DNA of 64,000 nt from the NCBI RefSeq assembly GCF_001431295.2, contig NZ_LKAJ02000001.1, positions 1,612,001-1,676,000 of the forward strand, written 5' to 3'. Shown in pieces: positions 9,863-18,745 of this stretch (the first letter of the stretch is position 1; every line of letters begins with the position of its first letter). The notes below the pieces were generated by a model. That model made no database searches. It was not told the DNA's origin and worked only from the letters and a program-made list of their open reading frames with translations. The DNA comes from Candidatus Berkiella aquae (lineage in GTDB: Bacteria > Pseudomonadota > Gammaproteobacteria > Berkiellales > Berkiellaceae). The translations under genes were made by a program, and so were the position numbers.

Positions 9863-10627
9863 CTAACTAATTTCAACGTTATCAATTAAGCGTATATTAC
9901 CAATTTGTACCGCCGCTAATAAACGGTTCTGCCAGATTTCGACATAATCAAACGGGATGTTATGTTGTTGAAGGAAGTCTTTCAGCGAATCGGTGGATTG
10001 GCATTGCAACATTCCTTTCGCAAAGCAATCAGCCAGTGTTCGTTCTGCCTCATTTAAACGACGGTTGCGAGAACTCATTGCAAGGGCAGTGGTTTCACGA
10101 ATGGTTGGGCATGCAATAATTTCAGTTTCAATAAAAAAGGCTTTCACCATTCCCTTTACTAACTGAAGCTGCTGGTAATCTTTTTCACCAAAATAGGCTC
10201 GTGTTGCTTTAACCAGTAACAGTAATTTCAAAACAACTGTCAACATGCCGGTAAAATGACCGGGACGACTGACTCCTTCTAATAGATGACTTATCGTGGT
10301 TTCATGGACTTGATAGTGATAATCATCAGGATAAAGTTCATCGGCATGGGGGCAAATCACATAATCGATACCTAATGCGGTTGCCATCTTCAAGTCATCT
10401 TCTAGGGTACGTGGATATTTTTGCAAATCTTGGGGATCGTTAAATTGGGTTGGATTAACAAAAATACTCAGTACGCTAATGTTATTTTGCACTTTTGCTA
10501 AGGAGAGTAAACTGGCATGGCCTTGATGAAGATTCCCCATGGTTGGCACAAAGCCAACCGAGTCATGAGGGTGGAATGTATGACGTAGAGCTTGCCATTT
10601 TTCGATAGAATGAATGAGTTCGGTCAT
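9863..10627 (-). CDS. panC: Pantothenate synthetase PanC
   Basis: Condenses pantoate and beta-alanine through a pantoyl-adenylate. The nucleotidyltransferase signature is clear: VGFVPTMGNLHQGH, with the HxGH motif at residues 34-37. Further motifs are SIFVNPTQFNDPQDLQKYPR, YFGEKDYQQL and the KMSKS-like AMSSRNRRL. At 254 residues it is slightly shorter than the ~280 usual in E. coli. Its ATG overlaps the panB stop (ATGA), so the two are translationally coupled. Confidence 0.95.
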   Translation of the reverse strand: MTELIHSIEKWQALRHTFHPHDSVGFVPTMGNLHQGHASLLSLAKVQNNISVLSIFVNPTQFNDPQDLQKYPRTLEDDLKMATALGIDYVICPHADELYPDDYHYQVHETTISHLLEGVSRPGHFTGMLTVVLKLLLLVKATRAYFGEKDYQQLQLVKGMVKAFFIETEIIACPTIRETTALAMSSRNRRLNEAERTLADCFAKGMLQCQSTDSLKDFLQQHNIPFDYVEIWQNRLLAAVQIGNIRLIDNVEIS

Positions 10628-11421
10628 ACGGAATGCTCGTAACTATGTTCATTAATCGTTGGAAAAGTGCTGCTTTTTACTTCATTATCGTATTGATCTA
10701 ACGTAGTTTTAATGAGCGAAAATCCTTCCATAAAAGTTTTTAAAAACTTAGGTTTGTGTGTTTGTAGCCCTAACATATCTTGTAACACTAAGACTTGGCC
10801 ATCGGTATAGGGACCTGCGCCAATGCCAATCGTTGGGATAGTCAGTTCAGCAGAAATTCTTTTAGCAAGCTCATAAGGGATGCATTCTAAGACCAATGAA
10901 AAACACCCGGCATCTTGTAACGTGAGGGCTTGCTCTAGAATTCTATCAGCAGCGTCTTGTTGTCTGCCTTGTACTTTAAAACCACCCAAGGAATGAACAG
11001 ATTGTGGCGTAAGACCAATATGCCCCATGACTGGGATCCCTGATTTGACAATATGGGTAATAATAGAGGCATTGTCATCGGCTCCTTCTAATTTAATGGC
11101 ATGGCTACCGGCTTTCATCATTTTATCCACGGTTTCCATGGTATCGGTGAGTCCTTTGCGGTAAGAGCAAAACGGCATATCACCAACAATAAATTTTTGC
11201 GGAGCGCCTTTAGCCACCGCTTGAATATGTTGAATCATCATATCCACTGTTGCAGGCAAAGTCGTATTGTGACCATGAATCACCATCGCAGCACTATCGC
11301 CAACTAGAATGCAATCGACTTTGCTTTGATTGACAATTTGTGCTGACCAATGATCATAACAAACGATCATGCTAATTTTCTGGCTAGATGCTTTCATTTT
11401 TCTAAAATCTGTAATATTCAT
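10624..11421 (-). CDS. panB: 3-methyl-2-oxobutanoate hydroxymethyltransferase PanB
   Basis: Makes ketopantoate from 2-oxoisovalerate and methylene-tetrahydrofolate. Motifs: DCILVGDSAAMVIHGH (metal-binding Asp), ALKLEG-type AIKLEGADD, PVMGHIGLTPQSVHSLGGF, and PTIGIGAGPYTDGQVLVLQD. Its 265 residues match the family. Coupled by ATGA overlaps to panG upstream and panC downstream. Confidence 0.96.
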   Translation of the reverse strand: MNITDFRKMKASSQKISMIVCYDHWSAQIVNQSKVDCILVGDSAAMVIHGHNTTLPATVDMMIQHIQAVAKGAPQKFIVGDMPFCSYRKGLTDTMETVDKMMKAGSHAIKLEGADDNASIITHIVKSGIPVMGHIGLTPQSVHSLGGFKVQGRQQDAADRILEQALTLQDAGCFSLVLECIPYELAKRISAELTIPTIGIGAGPYTDGQVLVLQDMLGLQTHKPKFLKTFMEGFSLIKTTLDQYDNEVKSSTFPTINEHSYEHSV

Positions 11422-12140
11422 GCTGTTTCTCTTTCCTTAAAATAGTGAAGTACTGCTTGGTAAATAGGTGAAAAATCATCGTTTTGTAGGGCTTGAAGGT
11501 GTGCGTCAATGGTTGGCTTGTCACCTCTTACCAACGGCCCCGTTAAACAATTTGTAGGATCAGTCAGGATGTTCTGCATGATCTGTTTAAAATAGGGGAT
11601 AGCAATAGTATGAGGGATCTGAAAAGTTTCAGTCAGTTCATGAAAAAACTTTTGCCAAACTAAACAAGTAAAATTACCACTGATGACACACAAAGCATGA
11701 TAAAACGTTTTTAAATCAGCAGAGATCACCTGTGCTTGATTAGGTAAATGAGGCAATAAATCACTGAATAACACCGAATGATCGGTCAGTATAAAGGGAA
11801 CCGATTGATAGGTTGCTAAATCGTATAATTGATGGGCAAATGTCATTAAAGGATGACAACCAAAGACTTCTGGGATGATTTTTTGACCTGAAAAATGCAC
11901 CCATATTTGAAGTCTTTCGGGACGTTGCCAACGCGCTACAAAACTTTCTATGGCCGAATCTTTGATGAGTACCACGACATGGCTAGCCCTTAGCAAAGCT
12001 TGCTGCAATGAAAATTCATCGTGTTGACGGCGATTCCAGGTGTGAAAAGGAAGATTAAGCAACGATAAATAGTGACAGAAATGACGTGCCATTCGGCCAT
12101 CGCCGATGACTAAGTAATGTGTGAAGGGTACCTGTCGCAT
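11418..12140 (-). CDS. panG: PanG-type ketopantoate reductase (Rossmann/DUF2520 protein)
   Basis: 240 residues. The N-terminal Rossmann motif is YLVIGDGRMARHF, followed by VVVLIKDSAIESF and HFSGQ, then a helical C-terminal domain that includes YHALCVISGNFTCLVW. This is the DUF2520-like fold, not the classical PanE. PanG proteins of this type replace PanE as NADPH-dependent ketopantoate reductase in Francisella and some other bacteria. Being the first gene of a tightly overlapping panG-panB-panC unit supports that role strongly. The assignment comes from fold motifs plus context; panD was not seen nearby. Confidence 0.8.
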   Translation of the reverse strand: MRQVPFTHYLVIGDGRMARHFCHYLSLLNLPFHTWNRRQHDEFSLQQALLRASHVVVLIKDSAIESFVARWQRPERLQIWVHFSGQKIIPEVFGCHPLMTFAHQLYDLATYQSVPFILTDHSVLFSDLLPHLPNQAQVISADLKTFYHALCVISGNFTCLVWQKFFHELTETFQIPHTIAIPYFKQIMQNILTDPTNCLTGPLVRGDKPTIDAHLQALQNDDFSPIYQAVLHYFKERETA

Positions 12141-12268
12141 ACGATCAAGTCCTTATAGTCTTCGTAGCCATCTACTGTGACTAACGCGGTTAAAATTTAT
12201 TGTCACTGCCCGAAGGTCAATGCAGGCTTCATGTTAAGCGGATATAAAAAGAAGATCAATCCTATTCT

Positions 12269-13477
12269 TTACCTGACTAACTGGCTAGCCAGTAATTGTG
12301 CACGTTGGATTTGGGCGCCGGTCATTTGATTGCTCAGTAAACGCCTTGCTTCAATGGCGCTATGTAAGTCATTATCGGCAGCAATACTGGCCCAAGCATA
12401 AGCATGAATGTAATCACATTCGACCCCTTTACCATTAAAATAAAGGGTAGAAAGATTAAATTGCGCGAGTGCATTGCCTTTCATCGCTGCTTGCTCATAC
12501 CATCTTGCTGCTAAGGCATAATTTTTAGGAAGACCGAGTCCTTGATTGTAATAAAGGCCAAGTATCGCTTGTGCTTGGGTATGGCCTGATTCTGCTGCGC
12601 GGCGATAATAAACCGCGGATTGGCGAAAATCTTGTACTACACCGTGACCATAACGATACATACGACCTAATGTTGTGACAGCTGCCACATCACCTTTAGT
12701 CGCCGCTTTTTTTAGCCAGCATAAAGCTTGTGCAAACTGGCGTTGTTGGTAATAGATCCGTCCGAGTAAGGATTGCGCTTCAAGGACATCTTGATCTGCC
12801 GCAACCGTGAGCCATTTAATCGCTTCTTTTTCATCGTGAGCAACGCCATTGCCAGCAGCGAGCATCGCACCATATTGATAAGCAGAATGCGCATCACCTT
12901 GAAGCGCTCCCAGGTGATACCAATAGGCTGCTTGGGTGAAATTTTGTTCGCAATAGATACCATCAAAGTAAATATCGCCTAATCGGACTTGTGCGGGTAG
13001 GTAACCTTGATTGCCGGCTTCGCTATACCAATGGATGGCGTCAGGAATATTGACTGATGTTCCCTGACCATAAAAATAGCGATCACCCAGGCGTGCTTGC
13101 GCCAACATATGCCCATTATGGGCGGCTTGCTCATACCAATACCAGGCAGAGCTCATATTGCCAGATTGTTCATCGTCTTGGGCTAACAAGAACATGGCTT
13201 CCACTGAGCCAAGGGCTGCAGCACTTTTTAGCCATTCTCGCCCTTCATATTTTTGGGTGGGTAATAGGGCTTCGCCAATGAGAAAATATTTATCGACAGG
13301 TTTCAGCCCATGTAAATGAAAAGTGCACCGTTCAAGACGACAGCTATCCACTTTTAAATAATCGGTACAGATTGCTCTATCACAGGGTAAAACCATTAAA
13401 GAATCAGCAAACACCTGGGGCGCCATGATGAGCGACAGGATAAGAAGCTGTATTTTTTTCATCCTTGAATAATCCAT
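12269..13477 (-). CDS. Secreted Sel1-repeat protein
   Basis: 402 residues. A signal peptide (MKKIQLLILSLIMAPQVFA, beginning at Met6) precedes a Cys-containing N-terminal segment. About eight Sel1-like repeats of ~36 residues follow (for example AQARLGDRYFYGQG, AQAILGLYYNQGLG and AQFNLSTLYFNGKG). Such solenoids act as periplasmic or secreted protein-binding scaffolds; Legionella LpnE and EnhC are examples linked to host entry. The real start may be Met6 (13462). It is divergent from the larger Sel1 protein that begins at 13593, with 115 bases between them. Confidence 0.85.
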   Translation of the reverse strand: MDYSRMKKIQLLILSLIMAPQVFADSLMVLPCDRAICTDYLKVDSCRLERCTFHLHGLKPVDKYFLIGEALLPTQKYEGREWLKSAAALGSVEAMFLLAQDDEQSGNMSSAWYWYEQAAHNGHMLAQARLGDRYFYGQGTSVNIPDAIHWYSEAGNQGYLPAQVRLGDIYFDGIYCEQNFTQAAYWYHLGALQGDAHSAYQYGAMLAAGNGVAHDEKEAIKWLTVAADQDVLEAQSLLGRIYYQQRQFAQALCWLKKAATKGDVAAVTTLGRMYRYGHGVVQDFRQSAVYYRRAAESGHTQAQAILGLYYNQGLGLPKNYALAARWYEQAAMKGNALAQFNLSTLYFNGKGVECDYIHAYAWASIAADNDLHSAIEARRLLSNQMTGAQIQRAQLLASQLVR

Positions 13478-13592
13478 ACAGTGGCGTTTATTTCCATCTA
13501 TTCCTTAATAAATAGCTCGAACTGCCGATTTTTGCTATTAGCGAAGAAGCCTTTTTATTTATACCATTATCAGTTGCTTATAAGGTGTTATT

Positions 13593-15722
13593 ATGCGAAT
13601 TTCCAAAAAAGGGTTGCTTTTTATCAATGCACTAATGGTAAGCAGTTCCTTATTTGCGACCAGTAACTCACCGCAGCAAAATCCTGCGACGCCGCCAGCG
13701 CCTGCCGCAGAACAACCCGCAGCGCCATCATTGCCCCCCCAGCCAGCAGCAGCTCAGCCAGCAGCAGCTCAGCCAGCAGCAGCTCAGCCAGCAGCAGCTC
13801 AGCCAGCAACAGCTTCGCAACCAGCTGCGGCTCAACAATCCGAGGCAACAGCACCTCAGCCTGGCTCTCAAGCACCTAAAACAGGTAACTTTGATAAAAC
13901 CGATATTTTAGATGTTCAACACGAGGCCAATGCGGATAACCCTGATGCCCAATTTTATTTGGGAATGCTCTATTACGAAGGGCGAATGGTCAATAAGGAT
14001 ATCCCTCGGGCCGTGATGTGGTTTAAAAAAGCAGCGGAAGCGGGTAATGTCGATGCCCAATATAATCTTGGGATCTGCTTCTTAAAGGGAATCGGTATGA
14101 CGAGCAATAAGAAGCAAGCCGCTATGTGGTTTGAAAGAGCGGCTGAAAAGGGGAATGTGCCGGCAATGTATAATCTAGGGGTGATTTATAACCAAGGGGT
14201 TGGCGTTGATAAAAATTTTAAAGTTGCCAATGATTGGTTTGAAAAAGCTTCTGCTAAAGATTATGCGCCAGCAATGTATGCTTTGGGCGTTAACTATAGC
14301 AAGGGAGCAGGTTATCCTGTTGATGAAGCCAAAGCCATTGAATTATTTGAAAAGGCGGGAAAACTAAACAATGATTATGCATTATTTGCATTGGGTGTGG
14401 CTTATTACAATGGATTAGGCGTACCCAAAGATATCAATAAAGGGCTTGAATATTACGTTAAAGCAGCAGATCTAAATAATATCGAAGCAATTTTCTTTAT
14501 TGCAGATTCTTATAAGCTGGGTAGAAACGTTAAGCAAGATAACGCTGAGTATGTAAAATGGCTAGAACGAGCTGCAAAATTGGATGACAATAAGGGAATC
14601 GTTGCCTTAGCCGTGGCTTATCGAGATGGCGTCGGGGTCCCCGTGAACTACCCCAAAGCGAATGAATTATTGAAAAAAGCGGCGGATAAAAATTATGCTC
14701 CCGCTATGTATCAAATAGGAATGGGTTATGAGCATGGTAAGGGATACCCACAAAATAGGCTAAAAGCCTTGGAATGGTTTGAAAAAGCTGCTGCACTGAG
14801 TAATGGTGCTGCGCAATTTAAGGTTTATCAGTATTACAATGAAGGTTACGGTACCACCAAGCAACAATCAAAAACACAAGAATTTTTAAAGTCTGCATTA
14901 GCGCAAAATGATCCCGAAGCAATGATTTATTTAGGTAATGCTTATTTAAAAGGCGAAAAAGGAATTGAAATGAATCCTAAGAAAGGATGTGAATGGCTAC
15001 AAAAAGCAGCAGATAACAAAATAAAAGAAAGCTATTATCCCTTGGGAACTTGTTATAAAAGCGGTTTGGGGGGGGAACAAAATTATGCCAAAGCAAGAGA
15101 TTTATTTATTAAAGCATTAGAAGAAAATGCCGTGGGAAATGTTGCTGAAATTCAATATGAGCTTGGGCATATTTATCTTGATGGGCTGGGCACAGAAGTA
15201 AATGATGTTGAAGCCATGAAATGGTTTGATAAATCGGCGGCACAAGGGAATGCCGATGCTCAATATCAACTTGCAATGGCGTATCGCGTGGGCAAGGGGG
15301 TCATTAAAGATGAGAAAAAAGCCATTGACTATTTTTCTAAAGCAGCCGAACAAAAGCATTCTGCTGCTGCTTACGAATTGGGCATGATTTATTTGCAAGG
15401 TGTCTTGCTCCCTAAAGATGAAAAGCGTGCTGCGGCATTGTTCTCAGAAGCGGCGAATGCGGGCGATCGTGGAGCACAATACCAGCTGGCTTTATGCTAT
15501 CGTGATGGCAAAGGGGTTGCAGTTGATAAAGCACGAGCTTATGCTTGGCTAAAAGTGGCCTCCATTGGGGGAAGTGCGGAAATTATGGATGCTCGTGATA
15601 AGCAATTGGAACGGTTAAGCCCTCAGGAATTAGCTGAGGGGCAACAGTTAGCTGAGAAAATTACACAGACCATTCTTGCTAAAGATTATGATGCAACAGG
15701 CAATACGAAAAAAACACCTTAA
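13593..15722 (+). CDS. Large secreted Sel1-repeat protein with QPAAA linker
   Basis: 709 residues with a good ribosome binding site (AAGGTG). The signal peptide ends near SSLFATS. A Pro/Ala/Gln-rich linker (residues ~25-95) contains five-residue QPAAA repeats. About fifteen Sel1 repeats then run to residue ~670 (DAQFYLGMLYYEGRM, NAQYNLG-type units). The protein has the architecture of EnhC-like envelope scaffolds. Two small genes follow on the same strand with almost no gap and may form an operon with it. Confidence 0.88.
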   Translation: MRISKKGLLFINALMVSSSLFATSNSPQQNPATPPAPAAEQPAAPSLPPQPAAAQPAAAQPAAAQPAAAQPATASQPAAAQQSEATAPQPGSQAPKTGNFDKTDILDVQHEANADNPDAQFYLGMLYYEGRMVNKDIPRAVMWFKKAAEAGNVDAQYNLGICFLKGIGMTSNKKQAAMWFERAAEKGNVPAMYNLGVIYNQGVGVDKNFKVANDWFEKASAKDYAPAMYALGVNYSKGAGYPVDEAKAIELFEKAGKLNNDYALFALGVAYYNGLGVPKDINKGLEYYVKAADLNNIEAIFFIADSYKLGRNVKQDNAEYVKWLERAAKLDDNKGIVALAVAYRDGVGVPVNYPKANELLKKAADKNYAPAMYQIGMGYEHGKGYPQNRLKALEWFEKAAALSNGAAQFKVYQYYNEGYGTTKQQSKTQEFLKSALAQNDPEAMIYLGNAYLKGEKGIEMNPKKGCEWLQKAADNKIKESYYPLGTCYKSGLGGEQNYAKARDLFIKALEENAVGNVAEIQYELGHIYLDGLGTEVNDVEAMKWFDKSAAQGNADAQYQLAMAYRVGKGVIKDEKKAIDYFSKAAEQKHSAAAYELGMIYLQGVLLPKDEKRAAALFSEAANAGDRGAQYQLALCYRDGKGVAVDKARAYAWLKVASIGGSAEIMDARDKQLERLSPQELAEGQQLAEKITQTILAKDYDATGNTKKTP
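13741..13800 (+). repeat. Four exact 15-bp tandem repeats inside the Sel1 gene
   Basis: The unit agccagcagcagctc is repeated four times in a row, with a degenerate fifth copy to 13815. Each unit encodes QPAAA. Exact nucleotide identity between copies suggests recent slippage, so copy number may vary between strains and change linker length without breaking the frame. Confidence 0.95.
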
Positions 15723-16001
15723 ATGCCACCGATATTAGTGATTATTAACATTCTTGCCATCGTAGTTAGCCTCATCGTGCTATCTGCCGTTTCATGGCGT
15801 TTTAGAAAATTATTCGCAATAGGTGCCTTTATTCCATTAGCAATACTCGCTATTATCACCCTCTTTTCCCAGGGCACTGCGGTTGGCATTAAAGAGGTGA
15901 TCTTTTTTGTTTTACGTGGTGGCCTTATATTTGCAGTTTTTTCTGGATTACTAACTTGCTATTTAGTGTCGCGTCGAAGCCAAGCAACGCGTGATGATTA
16001 A
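15723..16001 (+). CDS. Small three-helix membrane protein
   Basis: 92 residues with three hydrophobic segments (about 4-25, 32-50 and 61-82) and a positively charged C-terminus (SRRSQATRDD). The ATG follows the Sel1 gene stop with no gap (TAAATG), suggesting translational coupling. No family recognised; it could be a membrane partner for the upstream secreted scaffold. Confidence 0.65.
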   Translation: MPPILVIINILAIVVSLIVLSAVSWRFRKLFAIGAFIPLAILAIITLFSQGTAVGIKEVIFFVLRGGLIFAVFSGLLTCYLVSRRSQATRDD

Positions 16002-16012
16002 GGAGATTGAAT

Positions 16013-16315
16013 ATGGCATCAACAGTTGATGAAATCACGATTGAATACGTTGACGGCGGTGTAACCACTATCAAAGAATTAGATAAAGTTGTGCTAACCA
16101 AAGGTGCTTGGGCAACGATTATGTTTAAGTATCAAGATTGGGACAAGAAAAAAGAAGTTTACGGTCCTGAAAAGTATAGCATTCGTCGTTATCAGAAGAA
16201 GAACAACGAATATCGCGCAAAATCCAAATTCAATATTTCAAGCAGAGATCAAGCACAGCAGATTATTGATGTGTTGACGCGTTGGTCATCAGAAGCACCA
16301 GCAGAGGCTAATTGA
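16013..16315 (+). CDS. Conserved-looking small soluble protein
   Basis: 100 residues starting at the ATG at 16013, preceded by AGGAGA at 16001-16006. The predicted order is beta-rich then helical (DEITIEYVDGGVTTI, LTKGAWATIMFKYQDWDKK, YSIRRYQKKNNEY, DQAQQIIDVLTRW). No signal peptide. It looks like a compact folded domain, but I cannot name the family. It lies directly after the Sel1/membrane pair and probably shares their transcript. Confidence 0.7.
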   Translation: MASTVDEITIEYVDGGVTTIKELDKVVLTKGAWATIMFKYQDWDKKKEVYGPEKYSIRRYQKKNNEYRAKSKFNISSRDQAQQIIDVLTRWSSEAPAEAN

Positions 16316-16319
16316 TTCC

Positions 16320-16396
16320 CTAGATTGCTTCGTCGTAAACTCCTCGCAATGACGCTTAAGTTAATTTGTCATTGCGGGCATAGCGAAGCAATCTAG
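16320..16396. repeat. REP-like palindromic element
   Basis: Perfect 13-bp terminal inverted repeats, ctagattgcttcg (16320-16332) and cgaagcaatctag (16384-16396), enclose inner complementary segments CGCAATGACG and GTCATTGCGGG. Elements reading 'attgcttcg...cgcaatgac' are a widespread intergenic family in several proteobacteria. It sits between convergent genes and could also serve as a transcription end. Confidence 0.85.
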
Positions 16397-16409
16397 TCAA
16401 AATACAGGG

Positions 16410-16631
16410 TTAAAACGCCTGGCAGAAAAACTGCGTAAAGTAGTCATCTTGCGCAATGCCTTCGCAGCCTTCGACCCAAAGTTTTCCAACATAATTGGTT
16501 GTTTCTCGGGCGATTAAAATCGCATGTGGGATCTCGATGAGCATTAATAAAGTGGTTAAAGAGAATCCGCCACCTACCGCGAGCGTCTGTTCATTTGATA
16601 AAGAAAGCATTTCTGTGTTATTTAACTTCAT
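16410..16631 (-). CDS. Small peptide with possible double-glycine leader
   Basis: 73 residues. The start MKLNNTEMLSLSNEQTLAVGGG resembles leaders cleaved after Gly-Gly by C39-peptidase ABC exporters: hydrophobic residues at spaced positions, then VGGG. The mature part would be about 50 residues with a hydrophobic stretch (FSLTTLLMLIEIPHAILIA) and two Cys. No exporter gene is nearby. The ribosome binding site is weak. A clearer leader of the same kind is at 59348-59590. Confidence 0.5.
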   Translation of the reverse strand: MKLNNTEMLSLSNEQTLAVGGGFSLTTLLMLIEIPHAILIARETTNYVGKLWVEGCEGIAQDDYFTQFFCQAF

Positions 16632-16776
16632 TTTTTTGCATCTTCTGGTTTTTTAAATGGACGCAAATGATACTCATTCTCATGTGTGCTGTAAAGCTTA
16701 CACGCATCCCTGCGCAAATGATGGCTTTTAAGGAACAACTTTGACTTGAGTTGCGCCTACATGAACAAAGTTTTGA

Positions 16777-16991
16777 TTAAGCCATCCAGTTGTCTTGGGG
16801 ATCATAGGCGCCCCAAGCCAAATCGCTCATATCCCATGACTGAAGAAGGGGAGCCTTGGCGAGGTAAAGGAGAAAGCTCTATCAGGATTTGTACATAAAT
16901 GGCTACCAAATTGTGAAGCAAAGATACTCGGTGGGTTGGCTAGCGTGAAGAGTATTGCTGTTGCTACTATTATTTTATTCAGCGTAAACAA
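16777..16991 (-). pseudogene. Small secreted protein broken by a frameshift
   Basis: Hand translation of the gap gives a signal-peptide-like start (NKIIVATAILFTLANPPSIF, then AS) that continues to ...SHLCTNPDRAF and soon stops. Another frame over the same area gives a sensible C-terminus, QSWDMSDLAWGAYDPQDNW, ending at a TAA at 16777. A single indel around 16855-16880 would join them into a ~70-residue secreted protein. AAGGAG precedes the region, but no good start codon follows it (only CTG or TTG), as expected for a decayed gene. The rest of 16632-17103 shows nothing I can identify. Confidence 0.4.
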
Positions 16992-17103
16992 CTCCTTCTA
17001 AAATGACTCTTCGTCACTCTTGAGACTTGGCAGGTAAAAAGATGGTTCCCAAAGCATTTTATGGTATAACCCAATGCTAATTTATCTGTTGATAAGAGAA
17101 AAA

Positions 17104-18252
17104 ATGATGATTGGTATGGAAATATTAACCTGGGGCACGGAACAGGGGGGAAATCCCTATTATGCTCCCATTTATCATTATTTATGGGGGGGCGGTAGTG
17201 TCGGTCACGCAGCCTTAAAACTCACGTTACCATGCAATCCTGAAAATGCGGCTCTCATTCAGCAATATTGTTGTAATCAAAAAGGAAAAAGCCTTATCCC
17301 ACACTATCGAATTCAAAATAATTCCTGTTGGGTTGTTTATTTTAGTTGGTGGCCAGGAAGAGAGCTTTCAGAAGAATATCAAGATCGTTTTTCTGCCAAT
17401 GCTACTTTACATATTAACTATGATGAAAAATGGAAAGACTTTTTTACGAAGACGATGATTTCAAACAGTGGTAAATTAAGATCAATATTCGGTGATACTT
17501 TTTATGATTGGATATTCGGCAAACCGGCAGCTATCCCTCAACCTATCGAAGAAATTATTCATCCAACAAGACAAGATCAAGATGCGCAAGCATTAACAGA
17601 AATGTTAAAAGCAAAAAGAACGGCTTTACAACATATTCAAAAGAGATTAATCCCTCTCATGGAACGATCAGAAAAGCTATTACGGCTTAATTTTTTGCTT
17701 TCATGTCAAGAATCTGCGGAGCCAGAGCGTTGCGCGCAGGTGAGAGGCAGTTTATACCTATTAGAAAATGAAATGCGACCTTTAATGAAAAGGTATAAAG
17801 TCTTAGCAAGAGAATATAATGAGTTTTGCCGACAGTATTATCATGATGTGGCGACTGCTGGCTGTGTGCCACAAAGAGTATTTATGTCATATGGTAATGA
17901 ACTTTCGCCCCTCAAAATGCTAAAAGCGATGCGTGATATCGTTGACGATGGCTTTGATTTTCACAAAATTTTTAATAATTGTTCGACGGTTGTGAGAGAG
18001 ATTGTTGCTGCAGGATTAAATGACGATACTCATAAGAGAGATTTCTTACCGCATTTTTTTGATACGCCATTAAAAATTTATCGTAGTGCCTGTGATTTGC
18101 AAACACAGTTAATAGACACTCGATTAAAGCAGTGTATCGCCAATAAAGCTTTGGTTCCTTACTTTAGAAAACTAGCTAGCGATGAGCAAAATCCCGCCCC
18201 GGGATTTCCTGCAATCCCCAATCCAGGGCCAATACTGGGGGCGAGACTCTAA
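17104..18252 (+). CDS. Putative permuted papain-like cysteine hydrolase
   Basis: About 382 residues. GGGSVGHAALKL near residue 40 and FDFHKIFNNCSTVVREIVAAGL near residue 300 give the His-first, Cys-last order of permuted NlpC/P60 or DUF4105-like enzymes. A charged helical insertion (~150-270) separates the two. The start at 17104 follows AGAG at 17095; the longer open frame from 17074 lacks a ribosome binding site. The tail is Pro/Gly-rich. No signal peptide, so it would act in the cytosol or be exported by a dedicated system. The long helical insert is unusual for housekeeping cell-wall enzymes and suggests an effector-like role (inference). Confidence 0.65.
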   Translation: MMIGMEILTWGTEQGGNPYYAPIYHYLWGGGSVGHAALKLTLPCNPENAALIQQYCCNQKGKSLIPHYRIQNNSCWVVYFSWWPGRELSEEYQDRFSANATLHINYDEKWKDFFTKTMISNSGKLRSIFGDTFYDWIFGKPAAIPQPIEEIIHPTRQDQDAQALTEMLKAKRTALQHIQKRLIPLMERSEKLLRLNFLLSCQESAEPERCAQVRGSLYLLENEMRPLMKRYKVLAREYNEFCRQYYHDVATAGCVPQRVFMSYGNELSPLKMLKAMRDIVDDGFDFHKIFNNCSTVVREIVAAGLNDDTHKRDFLPHFFDTPLKIYRSACDLQTQLIDTRLKQCIANKALVPYFRKLASDEQNPAPGFPAIPNPGPILGARL

Positions 18253-18379
18253 ATTTATTATACGCAAGCATTGTTTAAGTCATGCTTCGCATCTTGAAGT
18301 GTAATGGGTATATACTCTTCCCATTATTTAGTATTATCTAATAGTTAGCTTTAAAAACTATTATCAGGATCCACGTTAG

Positions 18380-18736
18380 ATGAAAAATAAATCTAAAAGC
18401 ACAGAAAAAAAAGTTTGGGTTGAAGTTGAGGTCAATAAATACACGGACGGGATCACCGTCTTTCGTGGTCAAATGGCCAAATCCGATCTTGAGGCTTGGA
18501 CTCGTGGAGAATTAACGGATTGTGCAATCCGTTTAGAAAAAACTTATTGGTTTTTAGATGATGCCGTTTACGTGTTGGGCAAAGGAGAAGATAGTGCGCC
18601 TCAATATACAGGCGATACTTATTTGCGAGCGGATACCATTATGTTGATTTTTATGTTGAAGGATAATAGTTTTCCGGAAGTGCATGGCACAAGTACCGAT
18701 AATATTTTTTCTTTCCCAGGTCGGCAAAAGCAATAG
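18380..18736 (+). CDS. Hypothetical protein upstream of ridA
   Basis: 118-residue soluble protein, rich in Asp, Lys and Thr, with the segment WFLDDAVYVLGKGEDSAPQY and a hydrophobic beta strand (ADTIMLIFMLKD). I do not recognise it. AGGA lies at about 18367 before the ATG. It ends nine bases before ridA, so both are likely on one transcript. Confidence 0.65.
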   Translation: MKNKSKSTEKKVWVEVEVNKYTDGITVFRGQMAKSDLEAWTRGELTDCAIRLEKTYWFLDDAVYVLGKGEDSAPQYTGDTYLRADTIMLIFMLKDNSFPEVHGTSTDNIFSFPGRQKQ

Positions 18737-18745
18737 GTATAGGGC

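Noticed and set aside
13624-13875. Minus-strand frame with LLLAE repeats
   Set aside because: It is the complement of the QPAAA-coding tandem repeats.
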